Source of the DNA: Bacillus sp. AFS037270 | Lineage (GTDB): Bacteria > Bacillota > Bacilli > Bacillales_B > DSM-18226 | Direction: 5' to 3' | Length of the DNA: 64,000 bases | Assembly: GCF_002585305.1 (NCBI RefSeq) | Contig: NZ_NUNF01000024.1 | Span: 1 to 64,000, forward strand | Shown: piece by piece, positions 17,673-27,250 of the stretch | Position numbering within the stretch: position 1 is the first letter of the stretch | How the letters are laid out: every line of letters starts with the position of its first letter | Position numbers and translations under genes: made by a program | Notes under the pieces: generated by a model | Told to the model about the DNA's origin: nothing | The model's input: only the letters and a program-made list of their open reading frames with translations | The model's database searches: none

Positions 17673-18368
17673 ATGAGGATTTTGGTTACAGGTGCCAATA
17701 GAGGATTAGGATTAGCGCTCGCCAAATTTGGGGCAGAAAAAGGCCATCATATTGTTGCAGGAGTTAGAGATCCAGAACAAGGAAGAGAAAAATTATCTGA
17801 TCTTGAATTCTCAAAGTCTATTACAATTGTTCCATTAGATGTGACAAAGGAAGATTCTGTTATACAAGCTGCCAATTTTGTAAAAGAGCAATTTGGAACC
17901 ATTGACGCCATTATTAATAATGCTGGAATCCTGTTGGGACGGGATAAAAAAATAGAAGATTTAGACCTGGATCAAGTTCAAGTTTCCTTTGATATCAATC
18001 TGTTTGGTCCAATGAGAGTCGTCAAACATTTCCTTCCTTTAATGTTATTGGGCGACAGTTCATCAATCATCAATATTTCTTCTGAAGCAGGAAGTATTGA
18101 AAGCGCTTATGGTGGAGATTATGCTTATGCTGCATCTAAAACAGCCCTTAATATGTTTACTCAACAACTTAGTAAATATGTGAATGGGAAAAATATTCAG
18201 GTTTATGCTGTTCATCCTGGATGGATCAAGACAGATATGGGTGGGATAAATGCCCCAGGAAATCCTGATGATACAGCAAAAGGAATTTACGATCTTATTG
18301 AACAAAGACCGGCAGTTGAAAGCAAATACGTGTTTATCGATTATAAAGGAAACCCTATGCCTATTTAA
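17673..18368 (+). CDS. Short-chain dehydrogenase/reductase
   Basis: About 231 aa. TGANRGLG is the nucleotide-binding glycine motif, NNAGIL the structural motif, and Tyr and Lys of the YAASK motif are the catalytic pair, with Ser in INISSEAGS. PGWIKTDMGG follows as in classical SDRs. The start at 17673 is chosen for AGGTG upstream; the TTG at 17652 is less likely. It is related to the SDR at 43722. It probably starts an operon with the ThuA-like gene; a sugar or keto-sugar substrate is inference. Confidence 0.88.
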   Translation: MRILVTGANRGLGLALAKFGAEKGHHIVAGVRDPEQGREKLSDLEFSKSITIVPLDVTKEDSVIQAANFVKEQFGTIDAIINNAGILLGRDKKIEDLDLDQVQVSFDINLFGPMRVVKHFLPLMLLGDSSSIINISSEAGSIESAYGGDYAYAASKTALNMFTQQLSKYVNGKNIQVYAVHPGWIKTDMGGINAPGNPDDTAKGIYDLIEQRPAVESKYVFIDYKGNPMPI

Positions 18369-18395
18369 TTAAACAAATCTTGTGAGGGATAACGA

Positions 18396-19049
18396 ATGGT
18401 TAAATTACTGGCAATTTTAGGAGATTATTATCATCCGGCAGAGTGGGCTAAAGAGTCGCTTGAGGAAGCGATTCGTGCCAATTTTGGAGGTGAAGATGTT
18501 CAACTCGTTTTTGGTTCCTATGAAACATTAAAAGATGAGCTTTTAGACCAGCCAGATGGGGTCGTTCTTTTTAAGGAAAATCGCTTAAACCCTACGGATG
18601 AAATAGTGAGGGATTGGATGACAGAGGGTCTTGCTTCAGAGATTACTAGATATGTATCAAATGGCGGAGGCTGGTTGGCTTGGCACTCTGGATTAGCTTC
18701 ATATCCTTCTGAAAGCGGATACACAAAGATGTTAAGAGGATCATTTCTTTATCATCCAGAAAAGCATCAGGTCGTAAAGTATACTACCGTAGAAAAAGAT
18801 TCCTTCCTTCCTGGTCCTTCTTACTTTGAGTTTTCGGATGAACATTATTTCGTCCAGTGTAATGAGGCAAATACCAATGTCTTTTTACGATCGGAATCCA
18901 TTGATGGCCAAGCTGTGGCGGGATGGTCACATTCTTTTGGAGAGGGAAGGGTATGTTGTTTAACACCCGCCCATACTAAACATGGTCTTATGAATCAAGA
19001 ATTTTTGAACGTTTTGGGAAGCTGTATCAATTGGATTGCCTCTAAGTAA
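18396..19049 (+). CDS. ThuA-like domain protein
   Basis: 217 aa, with the glutamine amidotransferase-like fold of ThuA (trehalose utilisation) proteins: a leading LLAILGDYYHPAEWA, the GGGWLAWHSGLASYP nucleophile-elbow region, and VAGWSHSFGEGRVCCLTPAHTKH near the end. Such proteins occur in sugar gene clusters with Gfo/Idh dehydrogenases and may take part in disaccharide or keto-sugar conversion; the biochemical role is unsettled. It lies 27 nt after the SDR gene and is followed by a strong terminator, which makes a two-gene unit. Confidence 0.8.
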   Translation: MVKLLAILGDYYHPAEWAKESLEEAIRANFGGEDVQLVFGSYETLKDELLDQPDGVVLFKENRLNPTDEIVRDWMTEGLASEITRYVSNGGGWLAWHSGLASYPSESGYTKMLRGSFLYHPEKHQVVKYTTVEKDSFLPGPSYFEFSDEHYFVQCNEANTNVFLRSESIDGQAVAGWSHSFGEGRVCCLTPAHTKHGLMNQEFLNVLGSCINWIASK

Positions 19050-19075
19050 GCTTGCTAAAATTTCGTTAAAGAATC

Positions 19076-19110
19076 AAATAGAGCTGGCCAAACAAGCCAG
19101 CTCTATTTAA
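19076..19110 (+). terminator. Strong intrinsic terminator
   Basis: A perfect 13-bp stem, AAATAGAGCTGGC with GCCAGCTCTATTT, and a 7-nt loop. The A-rich 5' and T-rich 3' flanks make it usable in both directions. Confidence 0.85.
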
Positions 19111-19163
19111 AAACAAACCTTGTAATTTCAGGTAAATCTAGTAAGAGGTGAGTAAACCTAAAC

Positions 19164-22100
19164 ATGAATAAAAAAATACTTTTTAATGATGGCTGGGAAT
19201 TTACAAAAAGCGGTCTTGACGTGACTGATAGTACCGGTCTAACATTTGAACCTGTTGATTTGCCCCATGATTGGCTTATCTATAATACTAGAAATCTATA
19301 TGAAAACAGTATCGGATGGTATCGTAAGAGATTTACCTATTCCAGAGAAGGCAAACAGGTCCTCTTATCCTTTGATGGTGTGTATATGGATTCTTCGCTT
19401 TATGTAAATCAACAGTATATAGGCGAATGGAAGTATGGATATTCATCATTCGAACATGAGATCACAGACACCCTTGTGGAAGGGGAAAATGAAATTCTCG
19501 TCAAAGTGGTGCATCAAAGTCCGAATAGCAGATGGTACTCGGGTGCCGGTATTTATCGGAATGTCTGGTTAAAAACAAGAGAAGTAAACCAAATTGTAAC
19601 GGATGGCATTTACATAACAACCAAACAGAATGGGGATAGCTGGCAGGTAGAAGTAGATACTGAATTGAACCTTGCTGAAGATGTGCAGCTCACTCATACG
19701 ATTATGTATCAGGATAAAATCATTGCCTCATCTTCAGAGAAGATTGCTGTAGGAGGTCATTCCCGTTTACATAACCAACAAATGCTATTGGTAGAAAATC
19801 CGAAGGTTTGGAGCATGGATGAGCCAAATATTTATCAGCTGATTACTCAATTAACGCTCGTTGATACAGTTGAAGAAGTCGAATCTGTTTCACAGAATAT
19901 TGGATTTCGGACCATTACCCTAGATCCCGAACAAGGTTTTAAATTAAACGGTAAAAAGATGAAATTAAATGGGGTTTGTGAGCATCATGATTTAGGGGCC
20001 TTAGGAGCCGCTTTTAATAAAACAGCCTTAAAGAGAAGGTTTCATATATTAAAAGAAATGGGTGTTAATGCCATCCGAACAGCCCACAATATGCCGGCCA
20101 AAGAATGGATGGACTTAGCCGATGAGATGGGGTTCCTGATTGTCTCGGAAGCTTTTGATATGTGGGAAAGATCCAAAACAACTTATGATTACGCACGATT
20201 TTTTAAGACTTGGGCGGCTATTGATGTAAAAAGCTGGGTCATGCGTGACCGGAATCATCCAAGTCTTTTGATGTGGAGTATTGGAAATGAAATATATGAT
20301 ACTCATGCAGATGAAAGAGGGCAAGAAGTAACTAGAATGCTCATGGATGAGGTGCGAAAATATGATCCAAACGAAAATGCCAGGGTAACCATTGGATCCA
20401 ATTATATGCCGTGGGAGAACGCACAAAAATGTGCCGATCTGGTGAAGGTTGCTGGTTATAACTATGCAGAAAAATATTATCAAAAACATCACGACGAGCA
20501 TCCGGATTGGATTATCTATGGCAGTGAGACCGCCTCTGTCGTTCAAAGCAGGGGAATCTATCATTTCCCTTTTGAAAAATCAATTTTGGCAGATGATGAC
20601 GAACAATGTTCCGCCCTTGGAAATAGTTCAACGAGCTGGGGGGCAAAGTCAGCAGAGGCCTGTATTCTAGCCGAGAGGGATACACCTTTCTCACTTGGCC
20701 AATTTATTTGGACAGGGTTTGATTATATCGGGGAACCTACACCGTACCATACGAAGAACTCTTATTTTGGTCAGATTGATACGGCTACTTTTAAGAAGGA
20801 TTCCTATTACATTTATCAATCAGCATGGACAGATTACAAGACAAAGCCGATGGTTCATATTTTGCCTTATTGGGATTTTAATAAAGGACAAATGATTGAT
20901 GTACGAGTCTGTTCGAATGCACCGAAAATTGAACTTCAATTCAATGGGAAGACCATCGGAACCCATGAAATCGACCATGTAAATGGGACACAGCTTGTTG
21001 GCTGGTGGAAGATTCCTTACGAAGAAGGGGAATTAAAAGCGATCGCCTATGACGAAGCAGGCAGCATCATTGCAACAGATATTAAAAAATCATTTGGAGA
21101 TGCAAAAAACATCAGTTTGAACGCGGATAAGAAACAGCTAATCGCAAATGGTACAGACTTAATTTTTGTCGAAATTAGCATGGAAGATGAGAATGGCACT
21201 CCAGTGGAGAATGCCAACAATCGGGTGCGTGTGGATGTGACCGGAGCTGGCCGCTTGATGGGCCTTGATAATGGGGACAGCACCGACTATGACCAGTATA
21301 AAGGGGTAAGCAGAAGATTATTCAGCGGCAAGCTAATGGCCATCATCGGAGCGACACTAGAACCCGGAACGATTCAGCTTAAAGTTTCTTCCGAAGGTTT
21401 AGAAAGCCAGAAAGTAGAATTTGAGGCTTTACCAGTAAAAGATGACCCAGTCGAAGGGATTTCTGCAGATACGAGGAACCAGGACCTGCCGATTGTTATG
21501 GGCATGAGCGAAGATATCCCTCTTCGTAAGATTGAAATCATCAGCGAAGACGGACAAGTGTTTGATGCATCACAAAAAGAGAGAATTGTTCGAGCAAGAT
21601 TTTTCCCAGAAAATACTTCTTACCGTGAAGTAGAGTGGAGCGTAGTCAATGAAACTGGGATTGAGTCGAATATTGCCGTAGTAGAAGCGTTTGGCCAGGA
21701 AGCAAAGATTACAGCATTAGGAGACGGGGAATTCCGCGTTCGTTGTACCAGTAAGAATGGTACGGACAAAACGAAATTAATCTCTCAGCTGGAATTTACG
21801 GTAGAGGGTCTTGGCACTGCCTATAAGGATGCTTATGGATTTATCTCTGCAGGACTCTATGATTATAGTAAAGGCGAAGTTGGAAACGGAAACGAAAGAG
21901 GAGTTGCTACCGCTAGAGATGGTGAAACACAGGTAGGTTTTCGAGGAATTGACTTTGGGACGTATGGTTCAGATACGATAACGATTCCGATTTTTGCCTT
22001 ATCAAGCGAAGAGTATTCCTTGCAGATTTGGGAAGGAATGCCTGATGAAGCTGGAAGCGAATTAATAGCGGATGTCATCTATCAAAAAGAATCCAAGTGG

Positions 22101-22583
22101 AATGTCTACCAAGATGAAACGTATCGCTTGTCCAAAAGACTTCGAGGCATCACTTCCATTTGTTTTGTCCTCGATAAGAAGGTCCATATTAAAGGATTTT
22201 CTTTTGAAAAGAAGAATAGAGCCTTTGAAAGAAATCTCGCTGCCGAAAGTGACCATATCTATGGGGATACGTTTACAGTAAAAGAAACTAACGTTGAAGG
22301 AATCGGAAACAATGTTTCACTAGAGTTTGAACAGCTGGATTTTACCAGTGAAGGGTCTATGAAACTTGTGATTTTTGGCAGGTCGCCGATTGACAAAAAT
22401 ACCATTCATATTCGCTTTGCTAACGAAGCAGGTGAATCCAATCAACTCGTCGAATTTACGCAATCGGATAACTATGAAGTGCGAGTTTTTGAAATGGAAA
22501 GAATCACTGGAATACAAAAAGTGACCTTTATCTTCCTGCCGGGAAGCAATTTTGATTTTGGCTGGTTCCGTTTTGAAAGATAG
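19164..22583 (+). CDS. GH2 family glycoside hydrolase
   Basis: 1139 aa. An N-terminal jelly-roll (LPHDWLIYN, GWYRKRF, FDGVYMDSSLYVN, GAGIYRNVWL), an Ig-like domain and a TIM barrel form the GH2 core. Glu376 in WSIGNEIYD is the predicted acid/base and Glu455 in YGSETAS the nucleophile. From about residue 600 follow beta-rich modules of the DUF4982 and Ig-like kind, so the protein is longer than a simple GH2 beta-galactosidase. No signal peptide is seen, so it should act inside the cell. GH2 covers beta-galactosidase, beta-glucuronidase, beta-xylosidase and others; with axe2 just downstream, a xylan side-chain substrate is plausible but unproven. Confidence 0.9.
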   Translation: MNKKILFNDGWEFTKSGLDVTDSTGLTFEPVDLPHDWLIYNTRNLYENSIGWYRKRFTYSREGKQVLLSFDGVYMDSSLYVNQQYIGEWKYGYSSFEHEITDTLVEGENEILVKVVHQSPNSRWYSGAGIYRNVWLKTREVNQIVTDGIYITTKQNGDSWQVEVDTELNLAEDVQLTHTIMYQDKIIASSSEKIAVGGHSRLHNQQMLLVENPKVWSMDEPNIYQLITQLTLVDTVEEVESVSQNIGFRTITLDPEQGFKLNGKKMKLNGVCEHHDLGALGAAFNKTALKRRFHILKEMGVNAIRTAHNMPAKEWMDLADEMGFLIVSEAFDMWERSKTTYDYARFFKTWAAIDVKSWVMRDRNHPSLLMWSIGNEIYDTHADERGQEVTRMLMDEVRKYDPNENARVTIGSNYMPWENAQKCADLVKVAGYNYAEKYYQKHHDEHPDWIIYGSETASVVQSRGIYHFPFEKSILADDDEQCSALGNSSTSWGAKSAEACILAERDTPFSLGQFIWTGFDYIGEPTPYHTKNSYFGQIDTATFKKDSYYIYQSAWTDYKTKPMVHILPYWDFNKGQMIDVRVCSNAPKIELQFNGKTIGTHEIDHVNGTQLVGWWKIPYEEGELKAIAYDEAGSIIATDIKKSFGDAKNISLNADKKQLIANGTDLIFVEISMEDENGTPVENANNRVRVDVTGAGRLMGLDNGDSTDYDQYKGVSRRLFSGKLMAIIGATLEPGTIQLKVSSEGLESQKVEFEALPVKDDPVEGISADTRNQDLPIVMGMSEDIPLRKIEIISEDGQVFDASQKERIVRARFFPENTSYREVEWSVVNETGIESNIAVVEAFGQEAKITALGDGEFRVRCTSKNGTDKTKLISQLEFTVEGLGTAYKDAYGFISAGLYDYSKGEVGNGNERGVATARDGETQVGFRGIDFGTYGSDTITIPIFALSSEEYSLQIWEGMPDEAGSELIADVIYQKESKWNVYQDETYRLSKRLRGITSICFVLDKKVHIKGFSFEKKNRAFERNLAAESDHIYGDTFTVKETNVEGIGNNVSLEFEQLDFTSEGSMKLVIFGRSPIDKNTIHIRFANEAGESNQLVEFTQSDNYEVRVFEMERITGIQKVTFIFLPGSNFDFGWFRFER

Positions 22584-22641
22584 AGTATTACTTACTCGAA
22601 TTTTTTAGTAAGTCATTTTAATGGATGTGGAGGGCAAATGA

Positions 22642-23298
22642 ATGAAGCTTGTACCAGCTCAAAAACTACTATTTATTGGGGATTCCGTAACGGATTGTGA
22701 GAGAGCGAAACCTGAAGGAGAAGGGTTATTTGGTGCTCTAGGGAAAGGCTATGTGTCATACGTTGATGCACTGCTGCAGGCAGTTTATCCGGAGTTTGGC
22801 ATCCGAGTTGTAAATAAGGGAATCAGCGGTAACACCGTTCGCGATTTAAAAAATAGATGGCAAGAAGATGTCATGAATCAAGAACCAGACTGGTTATCAA
22901 TCATGATTGGCATCAATGATGTTTGGCGGCAGTATGATACGCCTTTCATTAAAGAATGGCACGTATATGCTGACGAATATGAGGAAACGCTGCGTAAGCT
23001 TGTTACAGAAACCAAGCCACTCACAAAGGGCCTTGTCCTTATGACTCCGTTTTATTTGGAAAGCAATGAACAGGACCTGATGCGGAAAACGATGGACAGA
23101 TATGGACAAATCGTTCGGAAAATTGCCGAAGAGACTGGCTGTTTATTTGTAGATACCCAAGCCGCTTTTAATGAAGTATTAAAGGAGCTCTATCCTGCGA
23201 TAATTGCTTGGGATCGTGTTCATCCATCCACTGCGGGGCATATGGTATTGGCCAGGGCATTCTTGAAGAAAATTGGGTTTGAGTGGGACTGTATTTAA
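22642..23298 (+). CDS. axe2: Acetylxylan esterase, SGNH family
   Basis: 218 aa. The sequence follows Geobacillus Axe2 as I remember it almost throughout: LLFIGDSVTDCERAKPEGEG, NKGISGNTVRDLK, IGINDVWRQYDTPF and the C-terminal AWDRVHPSTAGHM. The triad Ser15, Asp191 and His194 falls on the same residue numbers. Axe2 removes acetyl groups from the 2 or 3 positions of xylose units inside the cell. There is no signal peptide. Start ATG is preceded by GGAGGG. It sits between the GH2 and an aldo/keto reductase gene, so deacetylation and hydrolysis are coupled in one operon. Confidence 0.96.
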   Translation: MKLVPAQKLLFIGDSVTDCERAKPEGEGLFGALGKGYVSYVDALLQAVYPEFGIRVVNKGISGNTVRDLKNRWQEDVMNQEPDWLSIMIGINDVWRQYDTPFIKEWHVYADEYEETLRKLVTETKPLTKGLVLMTPFYLESNEQDLMRKTMDRYGQIVRKIAEETGCLFVDTQAAFNEVLKELYPAIIAWDRVHPSTAGHMVLARAFLKKIGFEWDCI

Positions 23299-23320
23299 TT
23301 TATTTATTGGAGATGATGAC

Positions 23321-24304
23321 ATGAATTATCGGGAATTGGGAAATACAGGAATCAAAATCAGTGAAGTAAGCTTTGGAACTTGGGCGATCGGTGGTTCTTG
23401 GGGTAAGACAAGTGACGAGGAAGCCTTAAAATCTCTTGATTATGCCATTGGTCAAGGTGTTAATTTCTTTGATACAGCTGATGTGTATGGGGACGGTCAT
23501 AGTGAAGAGCTATTGGCCAAAGCCACAAAGGGGCGCGAAGATCAAATCCATATTGCAACGAAGTTTTGCCGTAAAGGAGACATTTTTGACCCGCAAAATT
23601 ACAGCTACGAAAAGGTAAGCGCCTATTGCGAGGACAGCCTCCGGCGTTTAAAGCGGGAAGCAATTGATCTGTATCAAATTCATTGCCCGGCAACAGAAAT
23701 ATTGCGAGATGGCAGTGTGTTTGAAGTACTTGACCGATTGAAGCAAGAAGGGAAGATCCGCCAATACGGAGTTAGTGTGGAAACAGTCGAAGAAGGCTTA
23801 ATTTGTTTGGAAAACCCAAATGTAAAAAGCCTTCAGATTATTTTTAATATCTTCCGACAGAAGCCATTAGAGGATTTACTTCCTGAAGCCTATGAAAAGG
23901 GAGTGGGACTTCTTGTAAGATTACCGCTTGCAAGCGGATTGCTTACAGGGAAATTTACAAGTAACCATGTGTTTGAAGCGGATGATCACCGCCGTTTTAA
24001 TGAAAATGGAGAGGCTTTTAACGTGGGAGAAACGTTTGCCGGACTGGGTTTCCAAAAGGGTGTGGAATTAGCTGACCAGCTTAAATGGATAGCAGAAGGC
24101 AGAAAATCTATGGCTAGCGCCGCCCTACGCTGGATTTTAGATCAAAAAGAGATTACGTGCATCATCCCTGGATTTAAAAACGTGAAACAAGTAGAGCAAA
24201 ATCTGTCAGCATTGGATACCAAATCGTTTACAGAAGAAGAAAGACAGATGCTTCAAAGCTTTTACCTGGAAAAAGTAAAGAATTCTATTAGAGGGCCTTA
24301 TTAA
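23321..24304 (+). CDS. Aldo/keto reductase
   Basis: About 327 aa. LGNTGIKISEVSFGTWAIGG, VNFFDTADVYGDGHSEELL (Asp and Tyr of the active site), IATKFCRK (Lys) and LYQIHCP (His) are the family landmarks. CIIPGFKNVKQVEQNL is the cofactor site. The start at 23321 (MNYRELG) is chosen because it begins the conserved domain and follows TTGGAG; the in-frame ATG at 23273 would overlap axe2. It overlaps nothing and lies 22 nt after axe2 as the last gene before the repeat array. Substrate unknown. Confidence 0.9.
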   Translation: MNYRELGNTGIKISEVSFGTWAIGGSWGKTSDEEALKSLDYAIGQGVNFFDTADVYGDGHSEELLAKATKGREDQIHIATKFCRKGDIFDPQNYSYEKVSAYCEDSLRRLKREAIDLYQIHCPATEILRDGSVFEVLDRLKQEGKIRQYGVSVETVEEGLICLENPNVKSLQIIFNIFRQKPLEDLLPEAYEKGVGLLVRLPLASGLLTGKFTSNHVFEADDHRRFNENGEAFNVGETFAGLGFQKGVELADQLKWIAEGRKSMASAALRWILDQKEITCIIPGFKNVKQVEQNLSALDTKSFTEEERQMLQSFYLEKVKNSIRGPY

Positions 24305-24322
24305 TGGTTCGGCCTCTAGTGG

Positions 24323-24702
24323 GGTAATCAATAGACCTTATTGCCGACCGAGCAAGATGAAAAAAGAGTGCCAAGGGTAGTCAATAGGACTTATTGCCGA
24401 CCGAGCAAGAGAAAAAAGAGTACCAAGGGTAGTCAATAGACCTTTTTGACGACTGAGCAAGAGAAAAAAGAGTACCAAGGGTAGTCAATAGACCTTATTG
24501 ACGACTGAGCAAGAGAAAAAAGAAAGCCAAGGGTAGTCAATAGGACTTATTGACGACCGAGCAAGAGAAAAAAGAGTACCAAGGGTAGTCAATAGACCTT
24601 ATTGACGACCGAGGAAGAGAAAAAAGAGTGCCAAGGGTAGTCAATAGACCTTATTGACGACCGAGCGAGAGAAAAAAGAATGCCAAGGGTAGTCAATAGA
24701 TC
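24323..24702. repeat. Tandem array of a 52-bp hairpin repeat, about 7 units
   Basis: Units begin with GGTAGTCAAT at about 24323 (diverged), 24377, 24428, 24480, 24532, 24584, 24636 and 24688 (partial). Each carries a potential hairpin with arms GGTAGTCAATA and TATTGACGACC around a 5-nt loop, then GAGCAAGAG, a run of A and a short spacer. Period 52 is not a multiple of three and no reading frame is kept. It fills the gap between an aldo/keto reductase and a deacetylase gene. Confidence 0.92.
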
Positions 24703-24745
24703 AGTAAACCTCACAAATAATTACTTTCTATTAGGAGTGAACCAA

Positions 24746-25372
24746 TTGACCGAGATAACTATGATTACCGAAGTTTCTATCACTCAAAAAGCAGTAGCCA
24801 TTACCTTTGATGATGGACCGAACCCTATTTATACCCCGGAAGTGTTAGATATTTTTGAAAAGGCAGGGGGAAAAGCGACCTTTTTTATGATTGGCGAACA
24901 AATGAAAGATCAACCTGGGATTGTGAAGCTTGTGGCCGAACAAGGTCATGAAATCGGCAATCATACGTACTCTCATCCTAAATTATCTGCGTTAACTCCT
25001 GCAGAATGTTTAGCAGAAATTGAATCAAATGAGCAAATAATACGGGAATTGACAGGACAATCGCCAGTTGTCTTCCGCCCGCCTTATCTCGATTACAATC
25101 ATGACACGATTTCGATCGTCGAGAGTAAGGGATATTCTATGATTGGTGCCCTTAATTTAGAAGCTCAAGACTGGGAGCAGCCCGGAGTAGAACATATACT
25201 ATCAGCCTCAAGAAAGTGTGTGAAAAATGGAAGTATCTTAATTTTCCATGACGGTTATGGAGATCGTTCTCAAACCATACAAGCGGTGAAGAAGCTTGTC
25301 TTCGAGCTTAAATCTGAAGGTTATCAGCTTCTAACCGTAAGTGAGCTATTGAACTTAAAAGAAAAAAAATAG
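24746..25372 (+). CDS. Polysaccharide deacetylase (NodB/CE4 domain)
   Basis: About 208 aa. TFDDGPN holds the first Asp pair, HTYSHPKLS the two zinc His, RPPYLDYN the conserved Arg, and LIFHDGYGDR the last catalytic His, so all CE4 motifs are present. The TTG at 24746 lies 8 nt after AGGAG and is preferred; an earlier start at 24680 would fall inside the repeat array. No signal peptide or membrane anchor is visible, unlike most peptidoglycan deacetylases of Bacillus. In this context deacetylation of imported xylo-oligosaccharides is possible; chito-oligosaccharide or cell-wall substrates remain alternatives. Confidence 0.85.
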   Translation: MTEITMITEVSITQKAVAITFDDGPNPIYTPEVLDIFEKAGGKATFFMIGEQMKDQPGIVKLVAEQGHEIGNHTYSHPKLSALTPAECLAEIESNEQIIRELTGQSPVVFRPPYLDYNHDTISIVESKGYSMIGALNLEAQDWEQPGVEHILSASRKCVKNGSILIFHDGYGDRSQTIQAVKKLVFELKSEGYQLLTVSELLNLKEKK

Positions 25373-25379
25373 TGATAGT

Positions 25380-25424
25380 AAAAAAGGGCCAAAATTTACT
25401 AAATTTTTCTGGTCCTTTTTTTTG
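25380..25424 (+). terminator. Intrinsic terminator
   Basis: AAAAAAGGGCCA pairs with TGGTCCTTTTTT (one G-U) across an AT-rich loop, ending in T8. It closes the deacetylase gene. Confidence 0.75.
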
Positions 25425-25498
25425 CTGTTTGCCCTTATTTTTATACTAAAATAAGTTATGATTATATTAATTAAAGACTTTTGATAGAAGGTGGCCAA

Positions 25499-27250
25499 AT
25501 GCTTTCAAAATTGCAGAAATGGAATACAATGAGAAATCAAATTTTAGTCGTCTTTTTAATTGTCATGGCCATTGTTTTATTAATTGTTGGTAGTTTAACT
25601 TTTAATCAAGTTTCCAATATGCTGAAAAATAATGGAGAAAAGCAAATCCAGCAAACAGCCATTGAGGCAAATGGAAGATTGGAATCACTATATGAACAAG
25701 TGAATACGGCCTCAAAACTTGTCATGACAAATGATAAAATTCAAGGGATTTTATCAAAGGCATATTTAGGAAGAAAAGTAAGTTTTTCTGAACTTCAAGA
25801 AGCAAAGGGAACGGTTAATACCATTCAAGCAAATACGGAAGGGATTTTCTCGTTCGAGATTTTTACGAAAAATCAGAATCGCTTGTTACCAAATGATGAC
25901 TCCAGTTTAGCTGCCCGGATTGGCAAGCGTTGGATTGCCCAAGCAGATGAAGCAAAGGGACGTTTGGTTTGGATAGGGGAAGATCCTCATAATTCAGATT
26001 ATATTTTAGCCCTTAGACGAGTGAATCTCATGAGGAATGACTATGGTAAAGGAGGTTATCTCCTTGTTAGGATTTATCATAATTATTTTCAGTTTGCAAA
26101 CCAAGACGATAATGATACCAATCAATATTCTATTTTACTAGACAAAGATTTAAAGCCCATTTTGTCAAACTATACTGGTTCGCCTGCCCCCATTATTAAC
26201 AATGATGAGTCGATTATTTCCCTGGACCATAAGGATTATATGGTTACAAAACAATCTTCGAAAGATACCGGATGGACTCTTATTATTTTAACACCTGTTA
26301 AAGCGCTTACTAAAGGGATTAATGTCTTGAGAATGGGGATTATTATTTCAGGAGTCATAGGGTTTTTTATCTTTTTTATCAGTTCATTATTTCTATCAAC
26401 CATAATTACAAGACCCATTATTAAACTGACAAAAACGATGCAAAAAGCAAGCGAAGGTTCTTTATCCTTGAATCCTTCTGTCCCAACAGTAAATGAAATC
26501 AACGAATTAAATAGTACCTATAACCAGCTTGTTAAAGAAACCAATCATCTTATAAAAATGGTTTACCAAAAAGAAATCATTCGCAGTCAAAGCGAACTAA
26601 AGGCACTACAGGCACAGATTAATCCACATTTTCTATTTAATACATTAGACGCTCTTAGATGGTCACTGGATGATAAAGAAGAAGAGGAACTTGCAGACCT
26701 AGTCATTGCGATGTCCAACTTATTTCGTTATACCATCACGAAACAATCTGATAGCGATTGGGTATCCATCAAAGAAGAAATTAACCATATTGAGGATTAT
26801 CTGGACATTATGAAAATGCGTTTTGGAGACCAGTTAAACTGGAATTTGAATATTGCTTCAGAGTGGGATGATGTAAAAATACCCAAATTATTAATTCAGC
26901 CTTTGGTGGAGAATGCGGTCCTTCATGGGGCTGGGAATACAGTCAGGCCATGTACCATTACTGTATCAATTCAACCTTCAATCGATCAGCAGTCCCTCGA
27001 AATACTTGTACATGATGATGGCCCTGGAATGAGTCAGGAAAAGTTAGATGTTGTAAAACGCTCCATGACGGAAGGAGGCGGCCCTTCGATAAAAGGAAAT
27101 GGGATGGCGATGTCCAATGTTTTTAAACGCCTTCTATTATACTATCATGCTCATTTAAAAAGGGGCTTGACGATTTCAAGTGAAGTAAATATTGGCACAA
27201 CCATTTCTTTTGAAATACCCGTAAAGATGGAGGAGACCCGAGTTGTATAG
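25499..27250 (+). CDS. Sensor histidine kinase, YesM family (XynD-like)
   Basis: About 583 aa. A first membrane segment at about residues 14-36 (ILVVFLIVMAIVLLIVGSL), an extracellular dCache-like sensor, a second membrane segment around residue 290 (MGIIISGVIGFFIFFISSLF), HAMP (TRPIIKLTKTM), then the YesM-type His kinase domain with phospho-acceptor His377 in QINPHFLFNTL, followed by the N box (LVENAVLHG) and GPGMS. The ATG at 25499 follows AAGGTGG. It overlaps the response-regulator gene by 8 nt. By order with the next genes it matches the Geobacillus XynDC system, which senses xylo-oligosaccharides and switches on the xynEFG importer. Confidence 0.9.
   Translation: MLSKLQKWNTMRNQILVVFLIVMAIVLLIVGSLTFNQVSNMLKNNGEKQIQQTAIEANGRLESLYEQVNTASKLVMTNDKIQGILSKAYLGRKVSFSELQEAKGTVNTIQANTEGIFSFEIFTKNQNRLLPNDDSSLAARIGKRWIAQADEAKGRLVWIGEDPHNSDYILALRRVNLMRNDYGKGGYLLVRIYHNYFQFANQDDNDTNQYSILLDKDLKPILSNYTGSPAPIINNDESIISLDHKDYMVTKQSSKDTGWTLIILTPVKALTKGINVLRMGIIISGVIGFFIFFISSLFLSTIITRPIIKLTKTMQKASEGSLSLNPSVPTVNEINELNSTYNQLVKETNHLIKMVYQKEIIRSQSELKALQAQINPHFLFNTLDALRWSLDDKEEEELADLVIAMSNLFRYTITKQSDSDWVSIKEEINHIEDYLDIMKMRFGDQLNWNLNIASEWDDVKIPKLLIQPLVENAVLHGAGNTVRPCTITVSIQPSIDQQSLEILVHDDGPGMSQEKLDVVKRSMTEGGGPSIKGNGMAMSNVFKRLLLYYHAHLKRGLTISSEVNIGTTISFEIPVKMEETRVV

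Noticed and set aside
24323..24702. CRISPR array
   Set aside because: The period of 52 is made of repeats that touch each other without unique spacers, and no cas gene is near.
24680..24745. Longer N terminus for the deacetylase
   Set aside because: It would be encoded by the repeat array, and the ribosome site AGGAG at 24733 fits the TTG at 24746.
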